Of a stretch of 64,000 nucleotides of DNA, positions 12,128 through 24,162 are shown piece after piece. The stretch is taken from positions 357,501 to 421,500 of the forward strand of contig CAJNDS010002263.1 in NCBI GenBank assembly GCA_905221605.1, in the 5' to 3' direction. Positions within the stretch are counted from its first letter, which is position 1; the number at the start of each line of letters is the position of its first letter. The position numbers and the translations under genes were made by a program. Below the pieces are notes generated by a model that did no database searches, was not told the DNA's origin, and saw only the letters and a program-made list of their open reading frames with translations. This stretch comes from Symbiodinium natans. Lineage: Eukaryota; Sar; Dinophyceae; Suessiales; Symbiodiniaceae.

Positions 12128-12180
12128 CTAGGGTTTAGGGTTTAGGGTTTAGGGTTTAGGGTTTAGGGTTTAGGGTTTAG
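12128..12180 (+). repeat. Interstitial telomere-type array (TTTAGGG)7
   Basis: Seven perfect tandem TTTAGGG units facing away from the CCCTAAA array at 11953-11996. The two could pair as a long hairpin with a loop of about 130 nt. Confidence 0.95.
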
Positions 12181-12734
12181 CTTACTCTTGGGTCTAGGTA
12201 TACGGAGCTGAACTGAGAGATGGTGGCTTCCATGGGGTTTCCCGGACAGGTACCTTGCAACACGGCCGCCAACCTGGAGGGTACTCCAACAAGTGAGGTT
12301 ACCTGGAGTTTCTTCCAAACACTGGGCCTGAGGCCTGCATGCCCTCCAGCCTAACAACCTTGTGGGCTTTGGGCATGGAGGGAAGAAGATGTCCTTGCTG
12401 CTCCCTTGTTGTCCACGAACCGCACTCATATCTCCTCCCTGCTTCCAAGCCATCAAGATCGGGATGCGAGGTAGTTAAGCCCGAACCATTGCAATACTAC
12501 ACACCCTTATTATATGATTTAAAACGCTCCCCAGCGTGAAATGTAGAAGCTCCGAACCCTCCCGGAGCCCCTCAAAGGACCGAAGTATTGGAGCCCGAAC
12601 TGCTCTCTTCTTAGGTGCTGCGCACAGGGCAGATGTAACCCTTCAACCTCACCTGATTGAGTATAGAAATTACCAGGCTCCTCCCTTCTTAACGACCCCA
12701 AAGCCTTTCGCCCTTCCTCCCGCCAATCTTCGCC

Positions 12735-13563
12735 ATGGAGCTGGGAGCGTCCAAGTTTCGACGGGTGGACCTCACAACCGCTCGCAGCGTGGAGGGAGCT
12801 GCAGAGTGGCGGCTGCACAACTTGGGGGCCATGAGGACCTTCTATGCCACACCAGGCAGACCTCGAGGGGGCTGCGAGTGCGAGCACTTTCATCTGCCAG
12901 GATTTCCGGAAGTCCAGTTCACTTTCATGGTCTACCCCCTCGGCATGGGAGTTGGCCCGGTGGACTCGGCACCTGTGACTTTGGCCTTACATTTGACCGG
13001 CACTGGCTGTGAGGGTGTTGGCTTTGAAGTGGACTTGTCCCTGTCCATTCAACGGCTGGATGGCCTCTCTCAGGCAATATACTTGAGCTTCAAACTTAAC
13101 TTACTTTTCCGGTTGCATATAATTTCGCAGGAGCAGGAAGTGTTATAGTTCCACCTTTTTTTCTGTTCTTTTTGGAGAAGCAAGGTAGTCAGCTGACCCA
13201 AGAGGAGCTGGGCTCTGCGCCATTGGCAGGCGCCGGCCGCGTGAGCTGCGAGAGCCTCTGGCCGGCGGGCGGTGACTCTTCCCTAATTTTAAGTCTTCCA
13301 GCTGCCTTGTGTAGATGTTCGCATTTATTCAGACTCGCCCGTCGGGATCAAGAAGTAGCGGTTCTTTCAGGGTGTTTTGTTGGGTTCCGTGTTCTGACAG
13401 TGGCCCAGGCGATGTGCTGGTGGCCAGCTGCCACGTCTTGGCCGCCCCGCCGCCATGCGGTGACCCAGTGCTCCGGCTTTCGACGACCTGGCGGCCGCCG
13501 ATCCACGCCGAGCTGGATGACGACATCGAGCGCCTCGATGGTGATGACGACGAGTTTGACTAG
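12735..13563 (+). CDS. MATH/TRAF-like domain protein with acidic C-terminus (three exons)
   Basis: Exons 12735-13062, 13185-13271 and 13409-13563 (TAG) give an intact 189-residue product. Intron 1 is GC-AG and intron 2 GT-AG, and both junctions rebuild glycine codons. The start ATG sits in a CGCCATGG context. The product begins MELGASKFRRVDL, has a tryptophan-bearing first strand (AEWRLHNLG), then FTFMVYPLGMG, LALHLTG and FEVDLSLSIQRLDG, then ESLWPAGGDVLVASCHVLA. This order resembles a MATH (TRAF-C) beta sandwich, whose last strand typically reads like D-x-L-x-h-x-C-x-V. The tail is strongly acidic (ELDDDIERLDGDDDEFD). MATH domains bind peptides and often act in ubiquitin-ligase adaptors, but no BTB, RING or protease domain is present, so a specific role cannot be given. 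Being compact and free of TTTAGGG repeats, it differs from its neighbours. Confidence 0.65.
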
Positions 13564-16500
13564 GAAGCGATGGTGCTGTTTGCTCATGGGCCTGAGCCGT
13601 CCCCAACTTGCGCTTGGCCTTTCTCTTCGGGATGGGCTTGTGGCGGCGTGATGAATTGGCGTTGTTGGTGCAAGGCTTCCTTCTTGGAGGCAGCCTTGTC
13701 GCCATCAACTCATGGCGCCTAGCGCAGCGGCACATCCATCTCAAAGCCGATTGCCTGAACACCCAAGGCTCTGCATCAGCTCACACTGAGGCTCCTGTGA
13801 CTGTGGTTGCAGCGTCCCCTCACGTGTGCTACTGCGAAGCGTCAAAATGCTCTTTACGTTGCTTGAAGCTCTTGAAGGGGGATGGGGTAGACTAGGAAGC
13901 TGATGTCCTACCAGAATCTGCCTAAGTACTCTCGAATCGAAGATGGTTTGCGCGTCTGGCTTCGGACTAAACCCTAAACTATACCCTGAGCCCCGGACTC
14001 CACATACGTCAAGAATCCAAGGCCCTTCAAAGTGGACTCCGTTGTAGTAGATGGGCGAAAATGCCAAAACAATAGACACAGCTTTCGCGTAGACCCAGCA
14101 CCTTCCACCTCCTTGTGTCGGCGCTGCGAATCTTACCTAGCTTTTGCATAAAGAACCCACCCTCTCCCTAATATTGAATGTTCTTCGCATACTCGACCAC
14201 GATAATGATAAGGCAATATTTAATGTGATTAGGGCCCTCAGTAAATTAAACTCCAATAAACAAATGCCGTTCTCATTTTCAGGTTGCTTAGAATCGGAGA
14301 CTGCACCAGAGGTTCTTTCGAAGTTGCCGGGCTTTTCTCTGTGGGACTATTGAGAACACTGCATCCTATATGCTCGAGTAAGGCGCCACAATGACCGCTG
14401 TCTTTGACAGGCGGCGAGCATGCGCCCGAAGAAGCTTCTGACGCCAGGGATGGAGTCGATTTCGGAGGCTGCACAAACTGCAGGGGGTTTGCGGTGGATG
14501 AGGGTTGCGACGTGCCTGTTGTTCACCTCGACCGTTCTCATTCGATAAACCCCGACACCTGCACTCAAGCCCTTCGTACACAGCTTGGGCTGCCTGCTGT
14601 CCATTCGAAATTGCCCTTTAGGACTCTTAGCTGCTTGTGGTTGAGCTTGTCGCTCAAAGCTGGAATTCGAGCAATAATCGCCTTCTGGCCTTAAAGATTG
14701 CCTTTGCCCATCCGAGCATCAGATGCTCGGCGCCTGACTCACGCTTTTCGGAAAAAAAAACAGCCGCCTGCAGAGACGAGTCATGTGCCCTGGTGAGGAG
14801 GCTCAGCATCGTAAATTCCAGTGTGGTGGAGCGATCGTGCAAGGTGCACGCAAAACGCCATGACTGAACCTGCTTCTCCTTGTAGCCTCCGGTTCGAAAA
14901 AGCGCACACCGATAAAGGGACCTCAGCTCATCCAAAACCGAATGTCCCGAACCTTCTGACACCTCGCAGGTCTCAAGCAGCGGTTGGCAAAGCATACCGG
15001 CAGCCTGAGCAAGAAAAAGGAGTGTTCTGGGCCAAGGCTGACCTTGCTTTGTTGCTTAGTTTTGCGTGTCTTTAGGCTCTTATAGGCTTAGGCTTTGAGT
15101 TCAGGATGCCCGGCGCTGGCTGCAGCCTGGCCAGGGAGTTCTAGTCAACGCAAGAACCCCCGGACGGCTGCGTTGTGGCGAGGTGCCGATGTTCCAGCAA
15201 GTTTTCTGAAACCATTCCCAGGCTTGTGAAGGAGCAGTTCTGCATCCATGAGCTAGCAGGCCAAGTAACTCGGGGAACTCTTCTGGCTTATGTTCCGCAT
15301 AACCGACACTGCAACAAGGCCAAGGCCGCGCGACTCGTTCCGGCAATTTGGGGGCATATCACTCCAGCACCCGGTTCATCCACAGTAGGGAAAGCCCGAA
15401 GCACTGGCAAGTACGATCCTGGTGTGTCCTGGCTTGTTGTTCCGGATCTTACACAGATGCCTCGAGGTTCCTTGGCAGTGGAGATGAGCCAAGCAAAGTG
15501 AAGGTGGCAACTCCTGTGATGTGAGCAGACTTGTGGCTCCGGGGTGCCATCCTTAGAAACTGAATGGTTTGCTCAATGAGCTGGGATACCCTACGGATGC
15601 AGGCAACCGACGACAACACCCGCAGCAAGCCGAAGGCTAGGCTAGTAGCAGGGACGGATTTAATGGGATTTCCCTGTCAGCACCTCTTCTGGAGAAGATG
15701 TTGGGGTTCAGAGCTTAGGTTCAGGGCTTCGCGTTCGGGGTCGCAGATTGATTGGCCCTTGCAATGGCGCGCTTGGCCCCCACGTCGCTATCTCTTGCGC
15801 TCGGGCGTCCGAGTGTGGGACAAGGCGAAAGGAGGGCGACTGGGCATGGTAAACTATAAACCTTTAGGTTCTGAGGGTACATGACGTCGAAGTGCGACCC
15901 GAAACGGTGGGCCTTGGAGTTCGGCTAAGCTGCTAGGCGGTTGGCAAGACGAGGGCCCGGTGGTCTGTTCCCTGTAGTTAGCAGGTCTGAACCCCCAATT
16001 TTGCATCGCTTGCCCCCCAGAAGAAACAAGCAGCAAGTAGATAATGGGGAGCTGGTCTCAACCCGAGCTTGTCCAGCTGCTGCTCCCGGCTACCGGCTGC
16101 CGCTTCTGCGGCAGAGGACCGAAGTACCTCGGCGAGATTCGGGGGCTTTGGGCCCTGAAAACATCAAGCCGGAAGGGCGAATTCTAAATCCCTACAGGGT
16201 TTCAACTTCGGCCTTTCGACTTCATGTTTGCAGGGCGTCAGGAACCTGCTTGCAGAATGGTAAGGGTGAGCGATCCCGACCAACTCCACAAGCACTAGAA
16301 CCCCTCAGTGAACCCCTGTAAAAACCCCTATGCATCCCTACAAAACCTCCAAAGCCTAAAGCTAGGTCCAACACCCAAACCCCCAAATTGGGGATCGGCC
16401 GCTGAGGGCCCCGGATGACAGGGGGTTTGGGGTCACCATGCTATTGGTCAGGGCTCTTTTAGAGGGTGTAGCCGCAGAAGTTAGATGGTTCAAACAGGGT

Positions 16501-17709
16501 TGTAAGACTTTAAGGGCCTTTAAGGGTTTAATAGGGTTTTGAGCGTGCAACAGGGTTTTGAGGGTTTTGAGTGTTCAGGAAGCTGGGACTACAACACGCA
16601 GGTATGAGGGCTGCAGCCCACTGCTCGCAGCGCTGGTGCAGGACTCCTTTCAATAGAGGCCCTAAGCAACCCACGCCTTTCACAGCTGCCCTACAAGCCT
16701 CCAACCAAAAAACAAACACAACCCATACCCGAAAACCTCTGGAACACTCGAGACCTCAACAGCCCGAAACCCTGCAGGCCTTAGCCAGCAGATCCTTCAA
16801 GCAACCCGGAGAAACACAAAAAACAAACAAGCACCAAGGCCTCACAGCTCCAGCACCGCGCCCCCGGCCGCGCTTTAGTTGTGGCCGCCGCGGTCTGGGC
16901 GAGCCTGCGGCGAGGAGGCCCGAGGCGCGCCTGGGTTGGTAGAAGGCAGGGACTCAGATTACAGACCACGATACTATTCCTGATATCATCACTAACTATA
17001 GAGCATAAACTACCCAGAAGACCGGTTCTGCTTCACGGTACAGGCTTAAACTTTAGGGCCAACTCTGTCGGTTTGCAGGCTGCAGACCTTAGCCCCAGAG
17101 AGGTTCCGTTTGCTGCCTTCTTGCGGAGTTTGGTCATGGTCGACATCACACTGTACACTCGTCTGCTGCAGAGCGACAGCTTCCTCCATTGGAGATCGTT
17201 GGACGCAGTCGAGCAAGTCATCCTCACCCTTCTTGGGGCCCGTACAATCCCTCTAATTCCCTGGGGAAGCTGGCGAAGTAGGAGAGGATCACACAGTCAG
17301 CGGTAGGTCCTTCGTTCGCCGCGCCGCCGGTGATTCCAGTTCAGAAGGCCCCAAGCCCAAGGCGGCCACGGGATGGGCTTAATTAGAGGTGCTTACCGAG
17401 GGGGGGGGGGAGGGGGAGTATAACTTGGGCGCTACTGTAGAAGGAATTTAGGGGATCTGATATTGCTTGCTATAGGCATCGGCTCACTGGGCTATACGCT
17501 GGAATTCAGGGTTGCAGGGAGGGTTACAGAGGCAAGAGCAAGCTGACCATGTAGGTTCCAGAGAGTCCAAATAGAAAACCTCTACGTCTTATCTCCTCCG
17601 TGTACTCCTGATGGAACCCGACCCTCGGTATCTGCCCTTCTAGAAGCTGCCACCACGTCCTCAACCCTTATTTTTCAACTCTAGACCCTCACCCAGAGGG
17701 TCAAGCCAG
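13564..17709. other. Long stretch without a recognised gene
   Basis: Several overlapping frames on both strands (for example 14347-14694, 15175-15501 and 16881-17306) are open for 80-140 codons, but none shows a known domain or an exon chain. Sequence from 14300 to 15500 is notably poor in TTTAGGG and could be an old transposon or an exon-poor gene part. A 12-nt G run lies at about 17400. The first exon(s) of the downstream adenylate kinase may lie in the last few hundred bases. Confidence 0.4.
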
Positions 17710-20700
17710 GTTGTCTTCGTCATTGGCGGGCCAGGAAGCGGCAAAGGCCGCGTGAAAGACGGGGGGTGGGGAGGGGTGATTCCTGGGCTCTGGGTTTTGG
17801 GGGCGAGGAGGGCCAGAGGGTTCAGGGTTTAGGACCGGGGGGCCCCAGGTTGGATTCGTAGGGCTCCTGAAGTTCCTGCGCGTGTTATCGAACAAGTCGT
17901 GCAACCCTTGTCACTATGTCCTATAGGGGCTTACGTATCATGTTCGGGTCCACCGTGGTCGGGACATAGAGTCACGTGCTTCGAATCATTCTAGTCCCCA
18001 AGAGCCTCAGCGGCGAAGCCCAGGATGAATTCGAGCTTTGGTTTCTCGTGGCTTGTGAGCGTGTGCCCATGTGGGTCCCTTGCTATGCAGGTACGCAGTG
18101 CGAGACTCGAAGCAGTTGAGAATAGGTTTTTTTCTCTTGCTTGTTCTTAGTAGGGAGTTGCGGAGTAGGTTCTGTATGCAATCTCTTGCAGATTTATATG
18201 GGGTACGTAAGACATCTAAGTCCCTAAACACCCTGCTATGACCTAGGTTGTTCAGGGTTTGGGCTGCGGTCTGCCATGCCATGGTAGGCTTTAAGGGCTC
18301 TCAAGCTCGACACGAGGCTTGTGAGCTTTGAGAGTAAGGTTACTGTTTCATTATTTCTTGGGGTTTGGGGCTTGCATGAGCAGGATGGTGGTCGTTTTAG
18401 GTGAGTAGGGTTTGAGTTGACAGGGCGAAGTATGGAGACGTATCTTGGGCGTGCTGCAGTATGCTGCAGGAAGGGAAAAGAATGCGAAGGAGTGTTTCGC
18501 GGATAAGGTTGTGAGGAAAAACGCTTGCTTAGCACTTCACGCAAGCTGGATACGGGAGCCTCGCCTGCTTGCGCCAATTGTGAGAGTCGAAGCCCTAAAC
18601 CCTATGTTAACCCCATAAAGCTTCGAGACCCTAACAACCCTACCCCAAAAACCCCTTTAAACCCTAAACAAACCCTAAATAAAACCTAAAAGACCCTCTG
18701 AACCCCATACAGTAAACCCTAACCTTATAGACCCAGCCGAGGAGTTCATCGCAAAGGACCTGGGCTTCACGCACCTCAGTGCCGGCGAGCTTCTCCGCGA
18801 GGCTGGGGCCAAGGCTTCGAGGGCTGTCTAGGGTTTAGGGTTTGGGGTTTTGGGTTGAGGGTGGGCACCACTAGGGCATTTTTGGGGGTCTATAGGGTTT
18901 TACAGCGTGAGGGTTTGGGGCTCGTAAGGTTGTAGGTTTTTGGGGGACGTTGAGGGCCATGGCCACGTGCCCTTCAAATTCAGCCTTTTGAGGTTCATTG
19001 GCAAATCCTTAACTTAAACCAGTTTGCATGCCTGATGGGCTAAAAACCAAGGGCCCAAGAGAATGTCAACAAAGGATCTAGGCGCCATCGTTTGCAGCAA
19101 CTTCGACACACCCTCAGGCTACACCGCCCTCTCAGACACACATCAGACTATCAGAGGTATGCATCTTAAACCCTAAACCTGCTGGGCGGCTTTTCGTAGT
19201 TGCGGCTTAGTTCGTGGTGCAAGATCCTGGACTCTGCATCGGTGTTTGGCCCACACTTGCCCTCCCCCCCCCCCCCCACTTCCCCAAAACAAAGAAGGCG
19301 CCACATCCCAGATGCTTGCACGCACTTCAGCCGTAAAAGCAGAACCGTAGCCGTAAACTCTAAACTCCAACCCCTTAAGCCCTAAACCCCCTTAAACCCT
19401 AAACCCCTGATCCCTTAAAACCCTAAACCTTCAACCCTAAGACCCTAACCCCCCTCCCCCCCTAGAAACCTCAAGCTTGCAGCGAAGGAGCGGAGGAGGG
19501 AGGGCTCGGAGCTGGGCGCTGAGATCGAGGCGTTGGATGTCTTTCCTTTCAGGGGTTTAAGGGTTCAGGGGTTTAGGGCCGACCTCAGTCCATGCCTCAA
19601 AAGAGGGGATTTAGGGTTTGGGGGTTTAGGGTTTCAGAGCCGGTGAGGTAGATGGCATGCAAGACCACACTGCTGCATGTGTACTGCTGTACATCTTTGA
19701 GGCTTGGTCACGCGCTTCAGTCCAACAGTGCACCCCACAAGCCTGATGCAAAAGGATTTCGAGTTGGGGGGTCACAGTAAGTCCGATAACCTGCAGAGAG
19801 GGTAATTAAGGTCGGTAGGTACTTCTTGTTGATGCCATTGCGTGGAGTCGGGTCCTGATTCTGAGGATGCCTGGCTCCATCAGGCTCCCCTTTCTGAGCT
19901 GCACACACACACATGTGAGTCCCATGGCGAGGCCGCCATGACCAGCGGCAAGGCAGTGCCCAGCGAGGCCCCATACGGATGAACCGGAATGAGAGCTTAG
20001 GGCAGCCGACCATGTAAACTTCTGGCCCTTGAGTTTTAGAGGGTATAAAAGGGGTATATCAGGGTTCCCCGATGAAGGGCCCACATTAAGGGGCCATGTA
20101 GCTACCCTAATAGAAACTTCAAGAACCAAACTCAAAACACAGACGCCAAAAAACAAGCTGGCATGTTACCAGGCGGTCGTCATTGAGCGGGTTTTGTTTG
20201 TTCTTTGGCGGAAGGAGGTGTCTTTGAGTTGATGCACGCTGAAGAGCGCAGCAATATTTCATCGGTTGCAAGAAAAAGGCTGGGAGTCATTTGGGGTCCC
20301 GGGCGCCCGCCAGGTCATTGCCAAGCTGCTGGAGCAGGCGATGAGAGAACGAGGTGTGCGATTACAGGGCTGCAACGGCGTTGTTGTAGGGTTTCTGCTC
20401 GCCTACGAAACATTTACTCTGAAGCACAGCACAATGGCAAGGAACGTATCAAAGCGGAAGACATCATACACTTCATGGTCGGACTGGTGAAGTTGCACTG
20501 CTGTGAACATGTCATTCATCCATTTGGCCTGTGCTTATAAAGTGACCCCGATTGCCACATAAGTTTGAATGCTATGACTGCTAGACTTCCGCCTTCTCCT
20601 ATGATTCCAAGACTTGATCTTTCAAAGGAGCCTGGAGTCAAGCCGCAAACTTCGTGGTGGATGGCTCCTTTCCGGAAATCTGAATGGGCCATCCCCCTGG

Positions 20701-23700
20701 CCCCCAGACCTACTTGAAAGTTCTAAGCACTCCAAGCTTAGGTTGGGCATGGCTCATGGGGTCGGGTTTCGGGATCTTGGCAGTCTTTCCCATTTTGACT
20801 CCTAAAACCCAGCATGTCAAACATCCTAGCTGACGGGCTCGGGCTCGCTCCAAATCCAAATCTAGGGTGTCTTCATCTCAGGCTACCCGCGCTCGGAAGA
20901 GCAGCTGAGGCCGCCATAGCTTTGTGGGCCTCATGCTGCGTTGGGGTATGTCGGCGCGTTGCACTCCATAGGCTCCTGCTTGTTAAGGGATCAACCTTAT
21001 CTTAAGTTTCGGAATGGCCAAATTCCTTTTTGAAACTCTGCCCTTGGCGGCCAGGGGCTGGCAGGCGACGTTGAGCAGCAACTTGGCATGTTGGGCGGAG
21101 TGAGGGGGAAAGTTGCCATTTGGGGGTTTGTTCGTACTCGTTGTAGGATTGCAGGGTTCTTAGGGGTGGAGATTCGGGGCTTGTAGAGTCTTGTGTGCTG
21201 CGCAAGCACGGATGCCTTCAAATACACAGCTGCCTCGCGCCTGTTTCGGCTTCGACTTTCTAGGCCTCTTACACCCTGAACCCTAAATTTCGAAGCCTAA
21301 ACCCCAAACCCGAAGTCTCTACCTTGGTCAAGAGAGCAGAGGCAAGGTGCAGCTGCTGTGCTGCCTCTACCTGGAGGCCTGGGCCTATGTCCCGCAACCC
21401 TGAAAATCTCTGCAGCCTTGGCCATGAGTGCAAGTGTCAATCTTCAAATGGGGGTTTCCGACATGGGTTTGTGCCATGTATCATGTCGCCAGGATCCGGT
21501 ATCAGGGCAGTTCGGGTTTTCGACATAGAAGGCTTGTTTCCATTCGAGAAGAGCAATCCAGAAGCCTGAACAACCCAACCTCATCATGCCAGAAACCCCT
21601 TAAGCCCTTAAACCCTCAACCCTAAATCCTGTTTGTTTGTGTGTTGTGATGACTCAACCTATTGGCAACTCTCGCAGACCAGTATTCCAACCGCCAATTC
21701 CCTGCAGAGTGTCCGAGAGGTCAGCTAAGCGGGTGGCAAAAAAAAATCCTGCTCACAGAGTGTCAGAGAGGTCAGCTAAGCGGGTGGCAAAAAATCCTGC
21801 TCAAAGTCACGGCCTTTTTTCTCGCGAGAGCTCAGACCCAGGTTGAGAAGGAAGAGATGCGGCGGCGGCTGCTTGGCCGGGCGGCCCCTCGGCTGGCATT
21901 CACAAAGGCTCATTTTAGGGTTTAGGGTTTAGGGTTTGGGGTTTGGGTTTAGGGTTTAGGGTTTAGGGTTTAGGGTTTGGGGTTTGGGGTTTGGGTTTAG
22001 GGTTTAGGGTTTACGGTTTAGGGTTGAGGGTTGAGGGTTTGGGGTAAGCTCTGCAGAGTTTAAAGGGCTTATATTCGGAATTTAGGGTCTACAGGGCTCA
22101 TAGGGTTTTAGGGTTTGTGGGGCCAAAAGGGCTTATAGGGCTTGTAGGGTTCACAAGGCTTATCTGCTTTGGGTTTATTTGATTTGGTTTGTAGGGTTTA
22201 TGGGGTTTCGGGTCTCCGGCGCTCAGCGAGCTTCATGCTGAGACGGTCTCCATGCGTTCACTTGCCTTGTCTTACTTCCTCTTTCTTCTAGATAGAGAGA
22301 CTGGCGATAGTTGGAGTATGGGCAGGTTTGGGTATGAGTGAGCCACTAGAAGAAACGGCCGCAAGCCCCTCTAGGCCCGAAACCATCTGTAAACCCTAGA
22401 CCCTAAACCCTACATCCCAGACCCTAAACCCCAAACCCTAAGCCCTAAACCCTAAACCTCGAGTCGAACCGCTGAAAGCAACAGCTGAACAGAGGAGAAC
22501 AGCACCCGAGTCGACGACAACGAGGAAGTCATCGAGAAGCGTCTATCCGGGCCCCAGAGCTGCATTTTCCGTTCTGAGGAAATCCTAAAGCCCACTTAGA
22601 GTTTAGGGTTTAGGGTTGAAGTATGTTTCCAGCTCCTCTTCCCAGAGTTGCAAAGTGGAGCCAGGTCACATTGTAGAGGGTTCGTGGGGGAACAGGTGTA
22701 CCGTTGAGTGAGGTGCTGATCTTGGCTGTTGACAGGCAAAGTTGAGAGGTTGAAATTTCGCTAAACCCCAAACCCTAAACCCTAATAGGAGCTTAGGTTC
22801 CAAGGACCTTTATGGGGTTTCGGGGCCGGATCCGACTGCATTCAAGAGCTTTGCCTATAAGGTAGGGGCGGCTGTTTCGTTTTAGAGGGCTTTGGGATGT
22901 TCCCCCTTATACTAGCAGTCCTTAGTAGGGATTACAGTACCCCCGATTAAAATCCCCATGAGGGACTGTTAGTACAAGGGGGAACATCCAGTAAGGGGCA
23001 GGGTTTGCGGTTTTGGGGGTTGGGGTTTCGGCTTGACTTGGTAGTTGGGCTGTTGGGTAGATGGCGGACTCGGGGAATGCCAGGGCTCCTGTCGGCTTCA
23101 GCTTCTTTTGACGAGAAAAAACATCTCAAACCCAAAACAGCAAACCACAAGGTTTCAGGCTGACACCGAGCCTCTGCTCCAGTTCTTCAAGGCAGGAAGA
23201 GGGTGGTTGTTAGGGTTTAGGGGTTAGGACCGTAAACCCTCAACTCTACACCCTTACACCCTGCTCCCCGAGTGCATGCTAGGAGCTGTGAAGCCTGGGC
23301 TGCTTTGAGCAGCTTTGAACCTGCCAAAGCGCAAAACCGCCTTAAACCCAAGACCCGAGGGTGCGGTTGATAGGGCTTAATAGGGTTTATCGGATTCCCT
23401 AAACCCTGAACCCTACCCTGAACCCTGAACACGAAGCCCAATAGGGCTTATAGGTTCAGACAGAGTTGAGGGCACCACTTCAAGAGCCTCAGGACCTGAG
23501 GATCACTGGGTCTAGGGTTTAGGGTTTAGGGATGAGACCGGGCACCAATTTCCTTGGGCGGTTTCCCGTCCCAAAATCCTCAGAGAAGGTTGGAGCTACG
23601 CATCTGATAGTTCAACATTCCTCAAAGCCCGACGGGCAGGTTCAAGGGTATTTATTTACGCAGGATGATACGCAATAAGGTTATCGCCATACTCAGAACC

Positions 23701-24162
23701 GTGTAATTGGGGGGTCGGAAGCATTACGGATAGTCTCACCTTATGGTCCCTTTAGAAGTATACCATAAGAACCCCCCCCCCGCCCCCCAAAAAAAAATCC
23801 TATTAAAATCATTAAGGCCCCTAAATGAAGTACCCATGAACCCTCCAAGAAAGCCTTGTGATTCGCGAGGCCGAAGGGCAGCTCCTCACCGTGGACGGCG
23901 GAAGAGCACCCGAGGAGGCGTTTGGGTGCTGTCTTCTCTTGGGTCTCAGGGTTTATTTGGAGCGGGTTTAGAGTTTAAGGTTTAGGGTTTAGGGTTTAGG
24001 GTTTAGGGTTTAGGGTTTAGGGTTTAGGGGATCTGCAAGAAGAGTGCAGCTGCAGACGGGGAATTTTGAATGCAAATTGGGGCTGCGCCGATGCTCGCGC
24101 GAGACCTGAACTCACAGGTCTTCGGCGACATACGCGCCGAGCTGTCGGAGGTTCGAGCATGA
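17710..24162 (+). CDS. Adenylate kinase, short form (AK1/UMP-CMP kinase family), at least 14 exons
   Basis: Transfers phosphate between ATP and a nucleoside monophosphate (AMP if AK1-like). Exons: 17710-17746, 18091-18101, 18742-18801, 19476-19529, 19932-19967, 20314-20353, 20643-20663, 20882-20909, 21340-21376, 21842-21880, 22495-22539, 23141-23191, 23870-23917, 24118-24162 (TGA). Together they code 183 residues, close to the usual 194. Motifs in order: P-loop GGPGSGKGTQC (split across exons 1-2), THLSAGELLRE, GKAVP, VIAKLLEQAMRER, NFVVDGYPRSEEQLR (AMP-site DGYPR), YLEVEKEEMRRRLLGR, STRVDDNEEVIEK (short LID; Gly of the usual SGR is Thr), ADTEPLLQFFKAEGQLLTVDGG, APEEVFGDIRAELSEVRA. DGYPR and RVDDN favour AK1 over UMP-CMP kinase. 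Donors are GC in ten introns, GT in one and GA in one; the exon 11/12 boundary is not canonical. A few residues may be missing between exons 8 and 9, and the initiator exon upstream of 17710 was not found. Introns are full of TTTAGGG. Confidence 0.85.
20391..20487 (+). pseudogene. Histone-fold-like fragment (TAF13-like) inside an adenylate kinase intron
   Basis: Between kinase exons 6 and 7 one frame reads VSARLRNIYSEAQHNGKERI and then KAEDIIHFMVGLVK. The pattern of a helix, a G-K-x-R-I turn and A-E-D-I-I is typical of the last part of a histone fold, as in TFIID subunit TAF13. No flanking exon was found, and it lacks the LIRKD-type continuation of TAF13. It could be a captured exon, a pseudogene piece or chance. 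Confidence 0.25.
21705..21803 (+). repeat. Tandem duplication of about 50 bp
   Basis: Units 21705-21755 and 21756-21803 both read CAGAGTGT-C-(C/A)GAGAGGTCAGC, continue through TAAGCGGGTGGC and an A run, and end AATCCTGCTCA. They differ only in the A-run length and one base. They lie just upstream of kinase exon 10. Confidence 0.9.
21913..22052 (+). repeat. Interstitial TTTAGGG/TTTGGGG array
   Basis: About 19 tandem heptamers, mixing TTTAGGG, TTTGGGG and TTGAGGG, in the intron after kinase exon 10. Confidence 0.95.
22894..22989. mobile_element. Foldback MITE-like element, copy A
   Basis: About 96 bp with 28-bp terminal inverted repeats (GGATGTTCCCCCTT... against ...AAGGGGGAACATCC, three mismatches) around a GGGATTACAGTACCCCCGAT-type centre. 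It has no coding capacity. It sits in the intron between kinase exons 11 and 12. A clear target duplication is not visible. It is related to copies at 41657-41777 and 53667-53779. Confidence 0.8.
23970..24029 (+). repeat. Interstitial (TTTAGGG)8 array in the last kinase intron
   Basis: Eight nearly perfect tandem units, about 90 bp upstream of the final coding exon. Confidence 0.95.
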
